Shown here piece after piece: positions 9,023-20,896 of a stretch of DNA of 64,000 nucleotides. This stretch comes from Craterostigma plantagineum. Lineage: Eukaryota > Streptophyta > Magnoliopsida > Lamiales > Linderniaceae. A program made the translations under genes and the position numbers. The stretch is taken from contig JAPQWV010000299.1 in assembly GCA_027422505.1 (NCBI GenBank), positions 372,001 to 436,000 on the forward strand. The letters run 5' to 3'. The stretch's first letter is position 1. The number at the start of each line of letters is the position of its first letter. The notes beneath the pieces are model-generated. The model worked only from the letters and a program-made list of their open reading frames with translations, was not told the origin of the DNA and ran no database searches.

Positions 9023-12000
9023 ATGGCTTCTTCGAGATTTGATGTTTTTGTAGAGGGACAATCCCATTCTTGGCCACCACTCTTCGATGGAACAAACTAC
9101 GCCATATGGAAAAACCGTATGAAGGAATTACTGCTTGCTACTGACTATAACCTGTGGGATATCATCACGACTGGACTTTACAATCCCAACAAGGCGGATG
9201 GAACTCCAAAGAAAGGTTCTGACTACGATGCAACAGACAAGCGAGGAATCTCCTTGAATGCCAAAGCAAAGAACATGATAGCCTGCGCGCTTACAAGAGA
9301 AGAATACAATCGGGTGAGTTCATGCGAATACAATCGGGTTCAATCGGGTGGGACATGCTTCAAGTGTTGCAAATCCGATACTTAGACAATTTTTTTTCGA
9401 AATTGCCTTCGTAATCGCGCCTTCACAACCGGCTCGCGTCTAAGTCAATCCGCCCCGCGCGTTTTGTCTTAGCCGCGATAAGCCTCTCACATGCGTCGCC
9501 CTGCTTTGTAAAGCGGAAGAAACAAGACAACGTAACTTTAAGGGGCCTCGCCGAGGTTCGCTCCTCGACTTAGCCCGTTTTATTCCCAACGAACAAAACG
9601 TACACAATAGGACCCCAAACCCGTGTGGAACCGAACAAGTCTCGGCCTCACCTCGCTAACCCAAACGAAGCTACTACACGGCTGTCCTACGTGTCCCTTC
9701 GGGATCTTAATCACTCGCCTAACTCGCTCGTGAACGCCTCAATGCGACCCCGTCGAATCCTTGCGCCAAAGACTCGATGTGCGTGACTTGGTGTGTTTCG
9801 AAAGTGGCTCTCCAAACTCGAATTTCTGAATACTTGGGCTGGGCGAATGAGGCTCTAAAGCCTTAGCCTCCTTTGAATTGGTAAGAGGGATCCCTAAAAG
9901 ATCTCCCAAATCTTCCTCCAAGATCTCCCTAAATATGGAAAGTATCTTCCCTCAAAATAAGGAAAGTATCTTTACCAAATCTAGGGACCAATTCAAACTC
10001 CTTGGAAGCTTCTAGGACGCCGCGTGCCATGCCCGCGTCGTCCGCGACCCAGCCCGCCGCGGTGCGCGCACCCGCCGCGCGTGCTCGCCGCACACCAACC
10101 TGGCCCGCCTAGCGTGGGCCATGCCCGGCCTTGCTCCCCAGCTTGGCCGTCGTCACTCCGGCGCCACCGCCGACCACTACCGTCGCCGCTGCCTGCCGCC
10201 GCCGTGCGCCGCCGCGCACCGCCGCCGAGCACCGCCGTGCTCCGCCGATCGCCGCCGTGCACCGCCGCCACCGTCGAACCTCAGCGTTCGCACCGGCTCG
10301 CATGCGCGCGTGCGCCATCGCACCGCTGGCTAGCCTTGGTGCCGCACTCGTGTGCGCGCGCTGCCCCAGCCTCGCGTGCCAACCTTCGCCAAGCCGTGCC
10401 GAGAAGTCTCGCCCATTGCCTAAGTCCCGTGCGCGCGGACTCTCGCACACCCTGCCGAGAAGTCCCCGCACGGCCTTAGCCCAACGTGCCCACGGTGCGC
10501 GCGCGCTGCCCCAGCAGCCCGCGCACAGCTTCGCGCCCGGTGTGGGCGCGCGGCCCGGCCAGGCCGGCCACCGTGGCTGACCTCGCCGGCTCCGGCCGAG
10601 TCCCCCGTTGCCTCGCCGGATTCCGTTCATGCGTTCTTGGGTTCAATCGTCCAAGTGTTGTTCCCCGCCAACTCGTGCACCTTGGACCCGTACACATTGC
10701 TACTTATATAGCTCGGTCATGACGAGCTGATGACGTGGCAGCTAAGGGTGTGACATCAAGTCACACATGAGGGAACCACTCGAGTTGTACAAGAAAGAAT
10801 AGCCCTCTTAACTCACCAATACGAGCTATTCAAAATGGAGGACAACGAGACCATAAGCCACATGTACGCGAGATTCATGAACATCATCAATCAAATGTTC
10901 TCGTTGGGGAAAGAAAATACCGGACGGTGAGAAGGTACGAAAAGTACTGAGATATCTTCCAAGAGAATGGAATCCCAAAGTAACTGCCATCTACGAAGCG
11001 AAGGACTTGGACGAACTTTCCGTGTCAGAACTGATCGGATCTTTGACCACCTACGAGATGACTCAGATCTCCATCAAAGAGAAACCACCAGTCCGAAATC
11101 AACCAAATATTGCCTTCAACACTGAACAAGAGAACGATTATGAGGGCGAAGAAGAAACTGAGGAAGACATACCGGAGCAGATCACCATGCTTACCAGGAA
11201 ATTTGAAAAGTCTCGGCTGAGGAGAAAGTTCAAGGGAAACTCCAAGTTCCAACCTTGGAACAAGGGAATATCGTCATCCAGGAACAGTGTGGAGAAATGC
11301 TTCAAGTGCAACAAGCCAGGCCACCTCGCCTCAAACTGCCCGATGGAAAATGGTGACAAAAAGATAAAGAAGCAGAAAGCCATGGTCACTAACTGGGAAG
11401 AGGCCGAAACTGAAGAAAAGTAAGATCTCGCCTACATGGCCGATGATGATGATCAGGTATCTTCTTCATCCACTATTAAGAAAATACTTTTTCTAAATGA
11501 ATTATATGCTAGGCAAGATGAATCTCATGATAACGCTTCCTCGGTCCCTGAAGTAGATGAAAAGGAGGAGATGTTTGAAATAACTCAAAATGCAGAAAGA
11601 AGGATTAAGTCACTCAACTCACAAGTAAAGAGTCCGGTTAGGTAACGAGATGACGTAGCTAGAGAAAAGCACCAAACAGATCTAGTAAATGAACGCTTGA
11701 GAGCCGAGCTAGAAACCCTTAAGGAAGAAAAAGCCTTGTGTAATTGTGAAGAGCTTAGGAAGCAAAATAATGATATATCTAGAGACATGTCTGTTCTTAA
11801 GGAAACACTAGAAGAAAAAGCACGTACTATTGATAGGCTTCTTGAAGGAAAACAAAATCTTGATATGTTACTTAGTATTCCTAGAAATGTTGGGAAATCA
11901 GGGATAGGATATTTCATGACACATGAACATGCTGCACCTCCACAAAATATTAGGAAGCCTAAATGTTATTCATGCAGCCGTCACGGTCATTATGCTAACC

Positions 12001-12149
12001 ACTGTTTTTTGAAAAGAGCTGATAAATCTAGATATGTCCGGAGGCCAAAGAAGGTTCCTAAAGTCTCTAACACTGGCCTACCTATGTTTATGAGATCACA
12101 GTCTGTGATACATGATATATCACGTGTTAACAGGCTACTAACCTTTTAG
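9023..12149 (+). pseudogene. Element C gag, interrupted by a solo LTR
   Basis: The start at 9023 gives MASSRFDVFVEGQSHSWPP, then LFDGTNYAIWKNRMKELL, the copia gag N-terminus. The frame runs to about 9359, is interrupted by the solo LTR 9365-10755, and resumes at 10761 with HEGTTRVVQER and METI-type helices. There is a frameshift near 10910, and the frame resumes at 11007-11423 with the first knuckle CFKCNKPGHLASNC. After a TAA comes an acidic and coiled-coil region (11436-11900), then the second knuckle CYSCSRHGHYANHC near 11965 in frame 11697-12149. The two knuckles and long C-terminal extension fit Sirevirus gag. The gag of element A is homologous throughout. Confidence 0.85.
9365..10755 (-). 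mobile_element. GC-rich solo LTR in element C gag
   Basis: The 1391-bp unit has TG...CA ends and a perfect TSD TCAAG (9360-9364, 10756-10760). The intact order of gag across the junction is seen in element A near 20500. On the minus strand it begins TGTCACACCC, a common gypsy LTR start, and has a TATA box (AGCTATATAAGTAGC) about 50 bp in, so minus is the likely LTR orientation. The block 9990-10660 is very GC-rich, with CGCCGC repeats that create long spurious open frames on both strands. No PBS, polypurine tract or second LTR is present. Confidence 0.85.
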
Positions 12150-12159
12150 GACCCAATCA

Positions 12160-12400
12160 AAGTTGGGCACCTCAGAAAAGAACTGATTCATGTAGGTACA
12201 AAGAAGAAAATTCAGCAAGAAAAACAAGTGGTAGCTCAACAGTGGGTGTTCCCACCATATGACAGGTGATATCAGTAAGTTTGTGTCGGTGAAAGCATAT
12301 GACGGAGGATATGTCTCCTACGCTGACAACACAAAAACAAAGATTATTATGGTTTGAACTACCGGTAACACTTTACATACTAAATGACGTATGGTTAGTT
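12160..12400 (+). pseudogene. Element C protease remnant lacking the DSG site
   Basis: In one frame HMTGDISKFVSVKAYDGGYV and SYADNTKTK are readable, the part that follows the copia protease active site. The conserved segment expected just before it, with the catalytic Asp-Ser-Gly, is missing. The sequence jumps from the gag tail to HMTGD within a few codons, so a small deletion removed the catalytic residue. Confidence 0.6.
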
Positions 12401-13520
12401 AAGAATGTAGAACATAACCTCATTAGCATTAGTCAATTATGTGATAAGGGTCATACGGTAACTTTTGCATCTAGGGATAGAAATATCTACTGTACTACTC
12501 TTGATGATATCACTAACCAGAATGTCAAGTGCTTAGCAGTACACAGGATAACACCTGGTTATGGCACAGACGCTTAGGACATGCTAACATGGAACTACTG
12601 TCTCATATTACAAGCAATGCACTGGTAAGAGGTGTTCCTAACATAAAGTTCGTTAAGGACAAAACTTGCAAGGCATTCCAAATGGGTAAGAAGACCAAGA
12701 CATCGTTCAAGGAAAAGAATGTGATATCCATATCCAGACCACTGGAACTACTTCATCGCGACCTTTTTGGTCCTGTTGAGACGATGTCTCTGAGAGGTAA
12801 AAAGATATGCCTTTGTCATTGTTGATGATTATTCCAGATATACATGGGTGATATTCCTTGCACATAAGAATGAGGCATTAGATAATTTTGCATTGCTAGT
12901 AAAGAGACATGAAAATGAAAAAGAAATGAATCTATGTAGGATACGTAGTGATAACTGATTAGGATAGTAAGTCATTTGCATCTTTTTGTGATCAATATGG
13001 ATATAGTCATAACTTCTCTGTCCCTGTAACTCCCCAACAGAATGGCGTTGTTGAACGTAAAAATAGGATGTTACAGGAAATGGCTAGATTTATGCTACAT
13101 CAGTATGATATTCCTAAACAGTTCTGGACGGAAGCTGTTAGTACAACTTGTTATGTGTCTAATCGTGTTTTCCTTAGGCCGATATTAAAGAAAACTTCTT
13201 ATGAAATCTGGCATGGTAGAAATCCAAATATAGGCTATTTTCGTGTGTTTGGATGTAAATGTTTTATCTTGAACGATAGAGATAAGAGAGAAAAATTCGA
13301 CTATAAGGTAGATGAAGGGATATTCCTTGGTTATAGTCTTCATTCTAAGGCATATCGTGTTTATAATAAGAGGAAACAGACTGTCCAGGAATCTATACAT
13401 GTTACTTTTGATGAGATAACTAAAGCAGATGCTACTGATGAGGAAGGTATAGATTTTCCGTGTGCAGAATTGCAGGAATCTAAAGACAGTGAGGAAGATA
13501 TTCCAAAACACGAAAATTGA
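12400..13520 (+). pseudogene. Element C pre-integrase and integrase (frameshifted)
   Basis: Pieces in order: LWHRRLGHANMELLSHI (zinc-binding pre-integrase, 12540-12600), RPLELLHRDLFGPVE, then in another frame FVIVDDYSRYTWVIFLAHKNEALDNF (first catalytic Asp), RIRSDN followed directly by a stop (second Asp), and TPQQNGVVERKNRMLQEMAR (catalytic Glu, about 13030-13080). Frame 13068-13520 continues the conserved C-terminal part with YFRVFGCKCFILN and KVDEGIFLGYSLHSKAYRVYN. All three catalytic residues are present, but the frame is broken at least twice. Confidence 0.85.
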
Positions 13521-14330
13521 GACACTGGAACCAGAAGCTGATGAGCGCAATGCAGAAAATGGAAACATGCTTCCAGTCATCCAACAGATCAAGTAATAGG
13601 AAATACACATCTGGAATCAAAACTCGAGCAACTGCACGAAATCAAGATACGGAGGAATCCCATGATGTACCACTTTCAATGATGGAACCAAAGACGATCC
13701 ATGAAGCTCTAGACGATATATTGTGGGTCTCTGCCATGGAGGATGAGTTATCTCAGTTCGAAAAGAGCCAAGTGTGGACATTGGTAGAGAGACCAGACGA
13801 AAAATCCATCATAGGAACCAAATGGGTCTTCCGCAACAAACTCGACGAACACGGTAATGTCACAAGAAACAAAGCGAGATTAGTCGCAAAAGGTTATTCC
13901 CAGGAGGAAGGTATTGATTTCGATGAAACTTTTGCTCCGGTAGCTAGATTAGAATCTATCCGTATCTTACTTGCATATGCATGCTTTAAACGTTTTAAAC
14001 TTTTTCAAATGGATGTAAAAAGTGCATTTTTAAATGGTTTTATAAATGAGGAGGTCTATGTATAACAACCACCGGGTTTCGCTAGGGAAGATTTTCGAAA
14101 TCATATTTTTAAGTTTAATAAAGTAATATATGGTTTAAAGCAGGCTCATATGGCATGGTATGAAAGGCTAAGTAAGTTTCTAATTGACTTAGGATTTTTT
14201 ACTGGAACTATTGATAACACACTGTTTATTAAGTATGAAGGTGATCACATGATACTGGTCCAAATTTACGTTGATGATATCATATTTTGAAGTACTAATA
14301 TCCTTCTTTGCGAGGAATTCTCTAAGTCTA
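13517..14330 (+). pseudogene. Element C reverse transcriptase (stops)
   Basis: Frame 13517-14065 includes [44 protein letters not shown] and [19 protein letters not shown], the N-terminal copia RT core, then a TAA. After the stop the domain continues with QPPGFARED, VIYGLKQAHMAWYERLSKFL and the active site LVQIYVDDIIF near 14265, followed by a TGA. The domain is nearly full length, with two point stops and small indels. Confidence 0.88.
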
Positions 14331-15225
14331 TGCAGAAGGAATTTGAGATGACCTTGATGGGTGAGCTGAACTACTTTCTCGGGTTGCAAATAAAGCAACT
14401 TGACAATGGAACCTTTGTATCCCAGACGAAGTACAGCAAGGAATTACTGACTAAATTCGGGATGAGCGATTCCAAAGCAATTTCCACTCATATGCATCAG
14501 ACCACCAAAATAGACTGTGATGAATCAGGTACACCAGTTGATCAAACAGAATATCAAGGTATGATCGGAAGCCTTCTTTACTTAACTGCTAGTCGCCCTG
14601 ATATCATGTTTGCTGTTGGTATGTGTTCGAGATATCTGTCTGACCCTAGGGAATCCCACTTGACAGCAGTTAAGCATATACTTAGATATATCAAGGGTAC
14701 TATCAATTTTGGTCTGTGGTACTCTCATATGGATGAATTCCCATTAATGGGATATTCCGATGCCGACTATGCCGGCTGTATGGAAGATAGGAAAAGTACT
14801 AGTGGAACTTGCCAATTACTTGGAAATTCCCTGGTAACTTGGTCTAGTAGAAAGCAAAATGCTGTCGCCCTCTCCACAACCGAAGCTGAATATATGGCCT
14901 TAGGAAATTGTTGTCAACAAGTTCTTTGGATGAAACAAACCCTTAGTAATTTTGGGTTAGGTTATGACAAAATTCCTATTCTATGTGATAGCATTAGTGC
15001 CATTAGTATTACCAAGAATCTCGTGCATCTCGTACTAAGCACATAGAGGTTAAACATCATTTTATACGATACCATGTTCAGAAGGGGAATATCAGTGTGG
15101 AATTCGTAGGAACAAATGATCAGCTTGCTGAAATCTTCACGAAGCCCCTAATTGAGGCAAGATTCTGCGACATCCGTGATCGATTAGGAGTCATCGAGCT
15201 AAATAAGGTCAGTAAATCTGCCTAA
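14330..15225 (+). pseudogene. Element C RT C-terminus and RNase H
   Basis: Frame 14330-15046 holds LMGELNYFLGLQIKQ, then the linker MIGSLLYLTASRPDIMFAVG and the RNase H sites GYSDADYAGCMEDRKSTSG, ALSTTEAEYMALG and LCDSISAISITKN. A frameshift near 15040 separates it from RTKHIEVKHHFIRYHV and DQLAEIFTKPLIEARFCDIR, which run to a stop near 15223. This is the usual end of copia pol. Confidence 0.88.
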
Positions 15226-16939
15226 TTCTGCCATTATATGTTATCTTAGGTAGAAATCCGTAGATATTCATTCAGCCCTAGAATATTTCTCGGATCTTAT
15301 AAGCCTTATCCTTAAGTGCGATCTTATTTTAGGAAAAGATTCGTAGTTATCCAATTTTAAGATCTTTCTTAGCCATCTATATTATTTTCTAAATTTCAAA
15401 TCTCCAAATCTTTCCTTAGAACTGCGATAAGTTATTTTAGGAAATTCGGATATCCAAAATATCTCTATTCAGCCTTTGATAATAGTTTCCTTATTTAAAA
15501 TGAGATCACATCAGATCAGTCCGTAATCTCTGACCAACGGTTCACTTTGTTCGGAAACCAAATCTTTTTAATTCTTTTTAAGCCGAGTTTATCCTATCTC
15601 ATTTTTGGAAAACTATATCTCTTGAATAATTGCCCATTTTTAAATGAGATCACTCGATATTCTTCCTTCCTTACCTCAGAATTCGAACTTCATAGTTTCT
15701 CTTCTTGAAAATCATCTAAGTTATACTCCAGCTTTTAAGAGTTCTGAGAAGATCACAGGGAGCTGAACAAATCTGCGATATCTGCCAGATCTAATAGTGA
15801 TTCCAGCCTTGAGAACGTTTTCTGTTAAGTTATCCTTTCATCCATTCTCTTTCTTCGTAGCTATTTTGCGCTAAGTTTTCAGCCTTAAAGCCTTAGTATA
15901 TCCCTTTTTGATGCTGAAGGGGGAGAAGTTTGAGTAATTAAGGACATAGGGGGTCCAAGAACTGTCTCAGATATTCGTAATGATGTGCGTGCGTTATTCC
16001 TTTTATGCACCTACGATATTCCTTTTATGCGCCAATACCTTGATGATATTGTGTGCTGACTGAATTTGCATGAATTTGTTTATGCGCCTATCTTAGTGCC
16101 TATGTGTGCTGACTGAATTTGCATGGAAAATAGTTGCACTTGTTATATATTTGTATGCAAGGGGAGCATAATGGTATGTGAATTCTGACTTTTGCCTATA
16201 TGATTCGTATATGTGCTCTAAGTGGAACTTTGAATTTATGCTCTAGACATTTGGAATAACCTCATATAGACAGGGGGAGAAAACTAATGTAGCTTGGTAA
16301 AATTTCTGAACTTCACTAATATGTTTGCTCTGATGCTTGAACGCTTTACATGGAATATCTGCATAAATGATATGGAATATGTGCACTCACGAATGAAATA
16401 GCTGCACTTTTGATATATCTGTGATGCTCTTATGCAATGCTTGATATTTTGATCTGATCTTTGGATATATCAGTGATGTTTTTGTACTGTGATGCGTGAT
16501 CTTATGCTCTGTTACAGTGATGCTCAGATACTTATCTGCGCTAATTAACGTTTCTGAGATTTCTTGATAAGTGATGAGAGCCTGCTGCGATGATTATCTA
16601 CTGCTCGAATCATGTCTGGAAAATGCGCACTTAGGCAGGGGGAGCACACTTACGGGTAACCTAAAATTTTGCATTCACGATATATCATTGAGTATCACAC
16701 GAGATATCTGCACTTAGAAATGGGGAGTAAATTCATTCATGATATATCTCTGCATGTCACATAGATAACTGCACTTAGGCAGGGGGAGCAAATATGTATC
16801 ATATGTGATTAGGAAATATCATATGCTCTGCTTTGTGGTTATGGAACACTTAGACATATGCGCTAGGATTGCGTAACCGAATATGCTTACATGCTTCCGT
16901 GATGCATCAATTGCATGTCATCATCAAAAAGGGGAAGAA
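15226..16939 (+). repeat. Element C 3' non-coding zone with iterated polypurine tracts
   Basis: No gene is seen. AGGGGGAG-type tracts occur at about 15917, 16271, 16636 and 16780, and the polypurine tract proper (AAAAAGGGGAAGAA, 16926-16939) abuts the 3' LTR. Multiplied polypurine tracts upstream of the 3' LTR are a known trait of the Sirevirus lineage. Confidence 0.75.
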
Positions 16940-18635
16940 TGTTGACCTTTTTGGTCCATGAGAGTTAGAGAGTTTTGATGAACTATGTAATTGTAATGAT
17001 GTTAGGTCTATAAATTAAGCAATTCGATTTGTGATCAATAAAATGTCTAAGTTCATGATAATGTTCGACCATGCATGATATATGAGCTAAAATTGATTAA
17101 ATTGTTGAATATTTGATATGCATATGATTTTGTGATTTGTTGATGAGACTATGTGATCGCATGTTATAGACAACCCATGTGATAGGATATATTGTACTGT
17201 GCTATATATGGAAATAACGCATGAGATATCCTACTGAGTTATAAAAGGAACATATGCTATTTATATATGGAAAATGTTATATCTGTGGATACTTGTTTAT
17301 TCCTGGAAATCACATATACGATTTTTGCATGCTTTCCACTGAATTTAATGTGCTATATTAAGTTGATATCTTTCCTTGTACTTATTAGGATATTATATTT
17401 AGGAAAGAATTGATTGATTGACTTTTTGGATAAGATGCAATAATATATGGTATATGCTGAAATAGGTTGGAATCTCTGATATATGGAAAGTTCTCCTATG
17501 GTATATTAGTTCGTGATATAAATGTTGTGATATAAATTGTGCACTAAACATGGAAAATATGTTGATTGGATATCATGTGCTAACCATGGAAAATGCATTG
17601 ATGTGTTCTTATCTCGTCTGCTATACTTGGAAAGTAAATCCGGATTGATTTATTCTAGAAACAGATAGCAGGGAATCACATATGGAAAGTGCTGATATGG
17701 TAAATATATGTCGAATGATTGAATATGCTTTGATAACGAATCTGAGCTTTTATATGGAATATGATCATGCATTAATGAGCTAAATGACCGTTGTGAACGT
17801 TGATTATGAGCATGATCTACATGGCATGTTAACTCTCGAAATTTGCATGGAAAATATTCTTGATTTGATGATTATTATGTGATGTGACTTTCCATGTGAA
17901 GTGCTGATTGAAATGGTTTATATACATGCTACACTTCATAATTTCGAGTACTGAGAATTTGCGAACCTAATGTTACGAGAGTATTGAGCAGAAACATTCC
18001 TAAGATATTCATGAGCCTTCATTTGCAATAGCTTTCTGCCTACCTGAGCGATCACTTGCGAAGTACTGAACGTACTAAGTTATTCCATCATCCCACCATA
18101 CATTCTGTCTTCGGACGTGTTGTCTTCGGACGTGAGCAATACCAAGGAGGCAAGGTCGACGTTTACGCACGAATTAAGGGAAGGACTAGTTCCGGGTGCC
18201 CTTCGGTAGCGAGCTGTGTCTGTCGAGATCAGGAGATTCCAAGGAACGAATCTCAGCGAGTGGTAACCTAGTGTGTCTAGTGTTCGACTTGTTTCGGTTG
18301 TGTATTGGGCTAACCAATCAGTTTTGTATCCAGCTACGGTGCATTATAGTGATTGGTTAAACTCTTGGGGAGCAAACCCCAAGGAGAGGAGTAAACCCCA
18401 GTTGGGGATATAACCTCTATAAAATTCCTGTCTCGCATTTACTTTACATTTATTTCCTTTTCGTTGTGATACAGACCCGACACACATCCGACGCTACCAA
18501 GGTATATCAGGCATACACGTCACAAGCATTAGTAGGCATATCTAAGTCACCACATCTTAGGTTTTGGGAAAAAGAAGAAGCATAAATATTTATAAGCCTA
18601 ATTCACCCTCCCTCTTAGGCACATTTATATCTTCA
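16940..18635 (+). repeat. Element C 3' LTR (1696 bp)
   Basis: It is homologous to 7343-8962 with an extra stretch near 17360-17415 and a segment (about 17915-18250) in inverted orientation relative to the 5' LTR. Within the segment, CTTCGGACGTG is present as a short tandem pair that is single in the 5' LTR. Confidence 0.9.
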
Positions 18636-18640
18636 CTATA

Positions 18641-18885
18641 TATAGTAAAACTCGAATGAGCTTGTGATGATAATAACTGAAGAATCCTCAGCCTATTTAT
18701 AGATGTCTTCAGCTCTTCTGGACCGCTCAAAACGGGTGGCTAGGAATTCGTCGTGTCGCCCTTCAATATGAGCCATTCATTAAATTATTATATATATAAA
18801 ATAATATTATAATATAATATTAATTATATTATTCTGTTTTTTTCAGCTTTGGTGGGCGGACGGCTTGCAAGGCTGTATCCCATCA
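18641..18885 (-). repeat. Element B 5' LTR, outer segment
   Basis: It is homologous to 3341-3587 of the left LTR and completes the LTR begun at 6954-7342. It ends GTATCCCATCA, followed by the flank TATCT. Confidence 0.88.
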
Positions 18886-20839
18886 TATCTAACTCTCCCT
18901 TCAAATGTGAAATCTCTAGATCAAGCTCATGTTTTTCTTTAGCTAAATCGTCTCGTTGTTTTATCAGTTTCTTATTAATTTAGCGACTTAATCTTCCTCT
19001 CTGCATTTTGAAGTAATTCACACAATTGTTCCTTACTTTCTTCTATATAAAAAACAGATGAGTCACTTTCACAATCATTGTTATATAGACTGTTTAAGAT
19101 ATGAATTTTCTCAATGGAGGAAGAACGAGATACTTGACCTTCTGCTTCCTTGGTTTCTCATTGTTGGTTGTTGGGCATTCATGTGCATAGTGGCCTGGTT
19201 TGTTGCATCAGAAACATTTCTGAACTACTTCCCAGACGTGGAGATTCCCTTGTTTTTGTTCTGGAATTGTTGAAGTTCCCTTTCTTTTTCTGCTGGAATC
19301 TTTCGAATCTCTATGTAAGCATGGCTAAGTCGTTCATCAAGCCTTCTTCTTTGTCGTCAGAATCAGATTCTTCCTGGTTGGATTTGAATGCAATAGACTT
19401 CTGATTTTTGTCCTGTCATCTCTCCTTTATTGACGTTTGAATCATATTGTAAGAGATGAGAGAGCCAAACAATTCAGAGATGCTCAGTCCTTCCCAATGT
19501 TGTAAAATTCGCTAGGCACTAGCCAGGCGCCCGAGGGGCGCCTAGGCGGTTTCTAGGCAGAAATTACTCGGCATACAAATTTTTTATTAATTTTATTTAT
19601 ATGCTAATATAGCAAAGTAAAAGGTATATCAAATTTATAGATTTAAATAAATAATGTCAATCCCAATAATATTTTTTTTTGTATTTAGAAAAAAATTCCC
19701 AAACATGTTTTTATTTTTTTCCAAAATAGAAAATAAAAATGGAACTCACGTCATTTTATTATTTCTGTTATAAATAACTTCTCTTCATAAAAACTAGAAA
19801 TCATTTTATATTATAAAATAACTGCTCTTCATAAAATAGTTCAAAAATGGTTCAAATTGGACAGTGTCAGTTTCAACTCCATTTGTCCCACACCGAATTT
19901 TCACTTGAATTCGTGGGGGAAGAAGTTCTATATAAATCTTTGATGAGGTTCATTCCCCCCAGTGGGCTTCCTACTTGAGGCCTACATTAGTTAAATAATT
20001 AATTATTTTTATTGGCCGATTATTTAATAATATGGGCTGATTATTTAATGAAATGAGCCGATTAATTTAAATAAATCGGCCGATTAATTTAAATAAATCG
20101 ACTGATTAATTGGATTTCTCGTCCGGAGAACCGGATTTCTCGGCTGATTAATCGGTGGGCTGATTAGGCGGCCAATTAGGTGGTTTTCGCCACGGTGACC
20201 CTCCGAGTAGCGCCTAGGCGGCGCCGCCTAGGCCGAGTTTTACAACACTAGTGCTTCCAGATCCTTTGCTGCGTAGATGGCAGTAACCTTGGCATCCATT
20301 CTCTTGGAAGTGATCTCACTATCGGTCTAACTTGTTCACTGTTAGGAACCTTCTTTCCGAAGAGAACATTTGGTTGATGATTCCCATGAATCTAGCATAC
20401 ATCTGGCTTATGGTTTCGTCAGATTCCATTGAGAACAGTTTGTACCGATGAGTGAGCAGAGCCAGTCTTTCTTGTACAACTCGTTGAGTTCCTTCATGAG
20501 TAATTTGGAGCATATCCCAAACAGCCCTTGCCGATGAGCAAGAACTAACCCGAATGTATTCTTCCCGTGTGAGTGCGCATGCGAGCATGTTTTTGCATTT
20601 GAGTTTCGCGTGATTCCTTTTTTGTCATCAGCAGTATACTCTTTAGCAGCCTTTGGGGTTCCATCGTTTTTCGTAGCCGTATATGGTCCATTGATAATTG
20701 TCTCCCAACGGTCGTAGTCGACAGCGATGAGAAATTCGGTCATATGATTCTTCCAAACTACGTAGTTCGTTACATGGAAGAGAGGCGGCCTAGAGTGGGA
20801 TTGACCCTCTGCAAATGCATCAACACTCGAAAAAGCTAT
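18886..20839 (-). pseudogene. Element A gag, N-terminal half (start codon lost)
   Basis: Read on the minus strand from 20839, the sequence parallels element C gag: SVDAFAEGQSHSRPPLF, VWKNHMTEFLIAVDYDRWE, LACALTREEYIRVSS and MESDETISQMYARFMGI. The codon aligned with the ATG of C is ATA (20839-20837). Frameshifts separate 20743-20408 and 20588-20319. A hAT-like element (19495-20250) interrupts it with a near-perfect 8-bp duplication. Downstream the knuckle and acidic region (19404-18900) are broken, and the remainder continues across element B at 2955. Confidence 0.8.
19495..20250. mobile_element. hAT-like non-autonomous DNA element
   Basis: The ends are inverted: CAATGTTGTAAAATTCG on the left and, on the opposite strand, TAGTGTTGTAAAACTCGG on the right. 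Next to each end is a GC palindrome of the GGCGCCTAGGCGG kind. The flanks GTCCTTCC (19487-19494) and GTGCTTCC (20251-20258) form an 8-bp TSD with one mismatch, as expected for hAT elements. The interior is AT-rich with a short tandem block of CCGATTAATTTAAATAAATC near 20050-20110. No transposase frame is present. Removing it restores the gag order of element A. Confidence 0.72.
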
Positions 20840-20884
20840 TAGATCTTAACTCATGCATGTTAGGCCTTTCGTTAAGTAACCCAC

Positions 20885-20896
20885 GCTGATACCAAG
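20885..20896 (-). promoter_or_regulatory. Element A primer binding site
   Basis: Minus-strand CTTGGTATCAGC directly follows the LTR end and matches the initiator-Met tRNA site with late mismatches. Confidence 0.7.

Larger units (their letters stand above)
7343..18635 (+). mobile_element. Element C: Sirevirus-like Ty1/copia retrotransposon, plus strand
   Basis: The LTRs are 7343-8962 and 16940-18635, both TGTTGACCTTTTTGGTCC...TATCTTCA, with a perfect 5-bp TSD CTATA (7338-7342 and 18636-18640). It is inserted in the 5' LTR of element B. Gag, pre-integrase, integrase, RT and RNase H follow in copia order, all carrying stops or frameshifts. Sirevirus-like features are the CACCCCCCTCTTAGGCA block near the LTR end, a long gag with two zinc knuckles, and several AGGGGGAG tracts in a long 3' non-coding zone. 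A GC-rich solo LTR interrupts gag at 9365-10755. The two LTRs differ by a segmental inversion. Confidence 0.92.
2956..18885 (-). mobile_element. Element B: Ty1/copia (Tork-like) retrotransposon, minus strand, interrupted
   Basis: The LTRs are 2956-3587 (632 bp) and 6954-7342 plus 18641-18885 (634 bp once element C is removed). They begin TGT(A/T)GG(G/A)AATGGTGG and end GATCCCATCA/GTATCCCATCA. The PBS next to the right LTR matches initiator-Met tRNA (GCGGTATCAGAGCC on the minus strand) and a polypurine tract lies next to the left LTR. The flanks TAACT (2951-2955) and TATCT (18886-18890) are a TSD with one mismatch. It is inserted in the gag of element A. The internal region (3588-6953) is short because most of gag and parts of RT are deleted, and all domains carry stops or frameshifts. 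The Tork assignment is an inference from LTR and gag style. Confidence 0.88.

Noticed and set aside
9993..10722. Several 70-170 codon frames on both strands rich in Arg, Ala and Pro
   Set aside because: They overlap each other in a GC-rich LTR block where stops are rare; no motif, and the whole block lies inside a solo LTR with clear target duplication.
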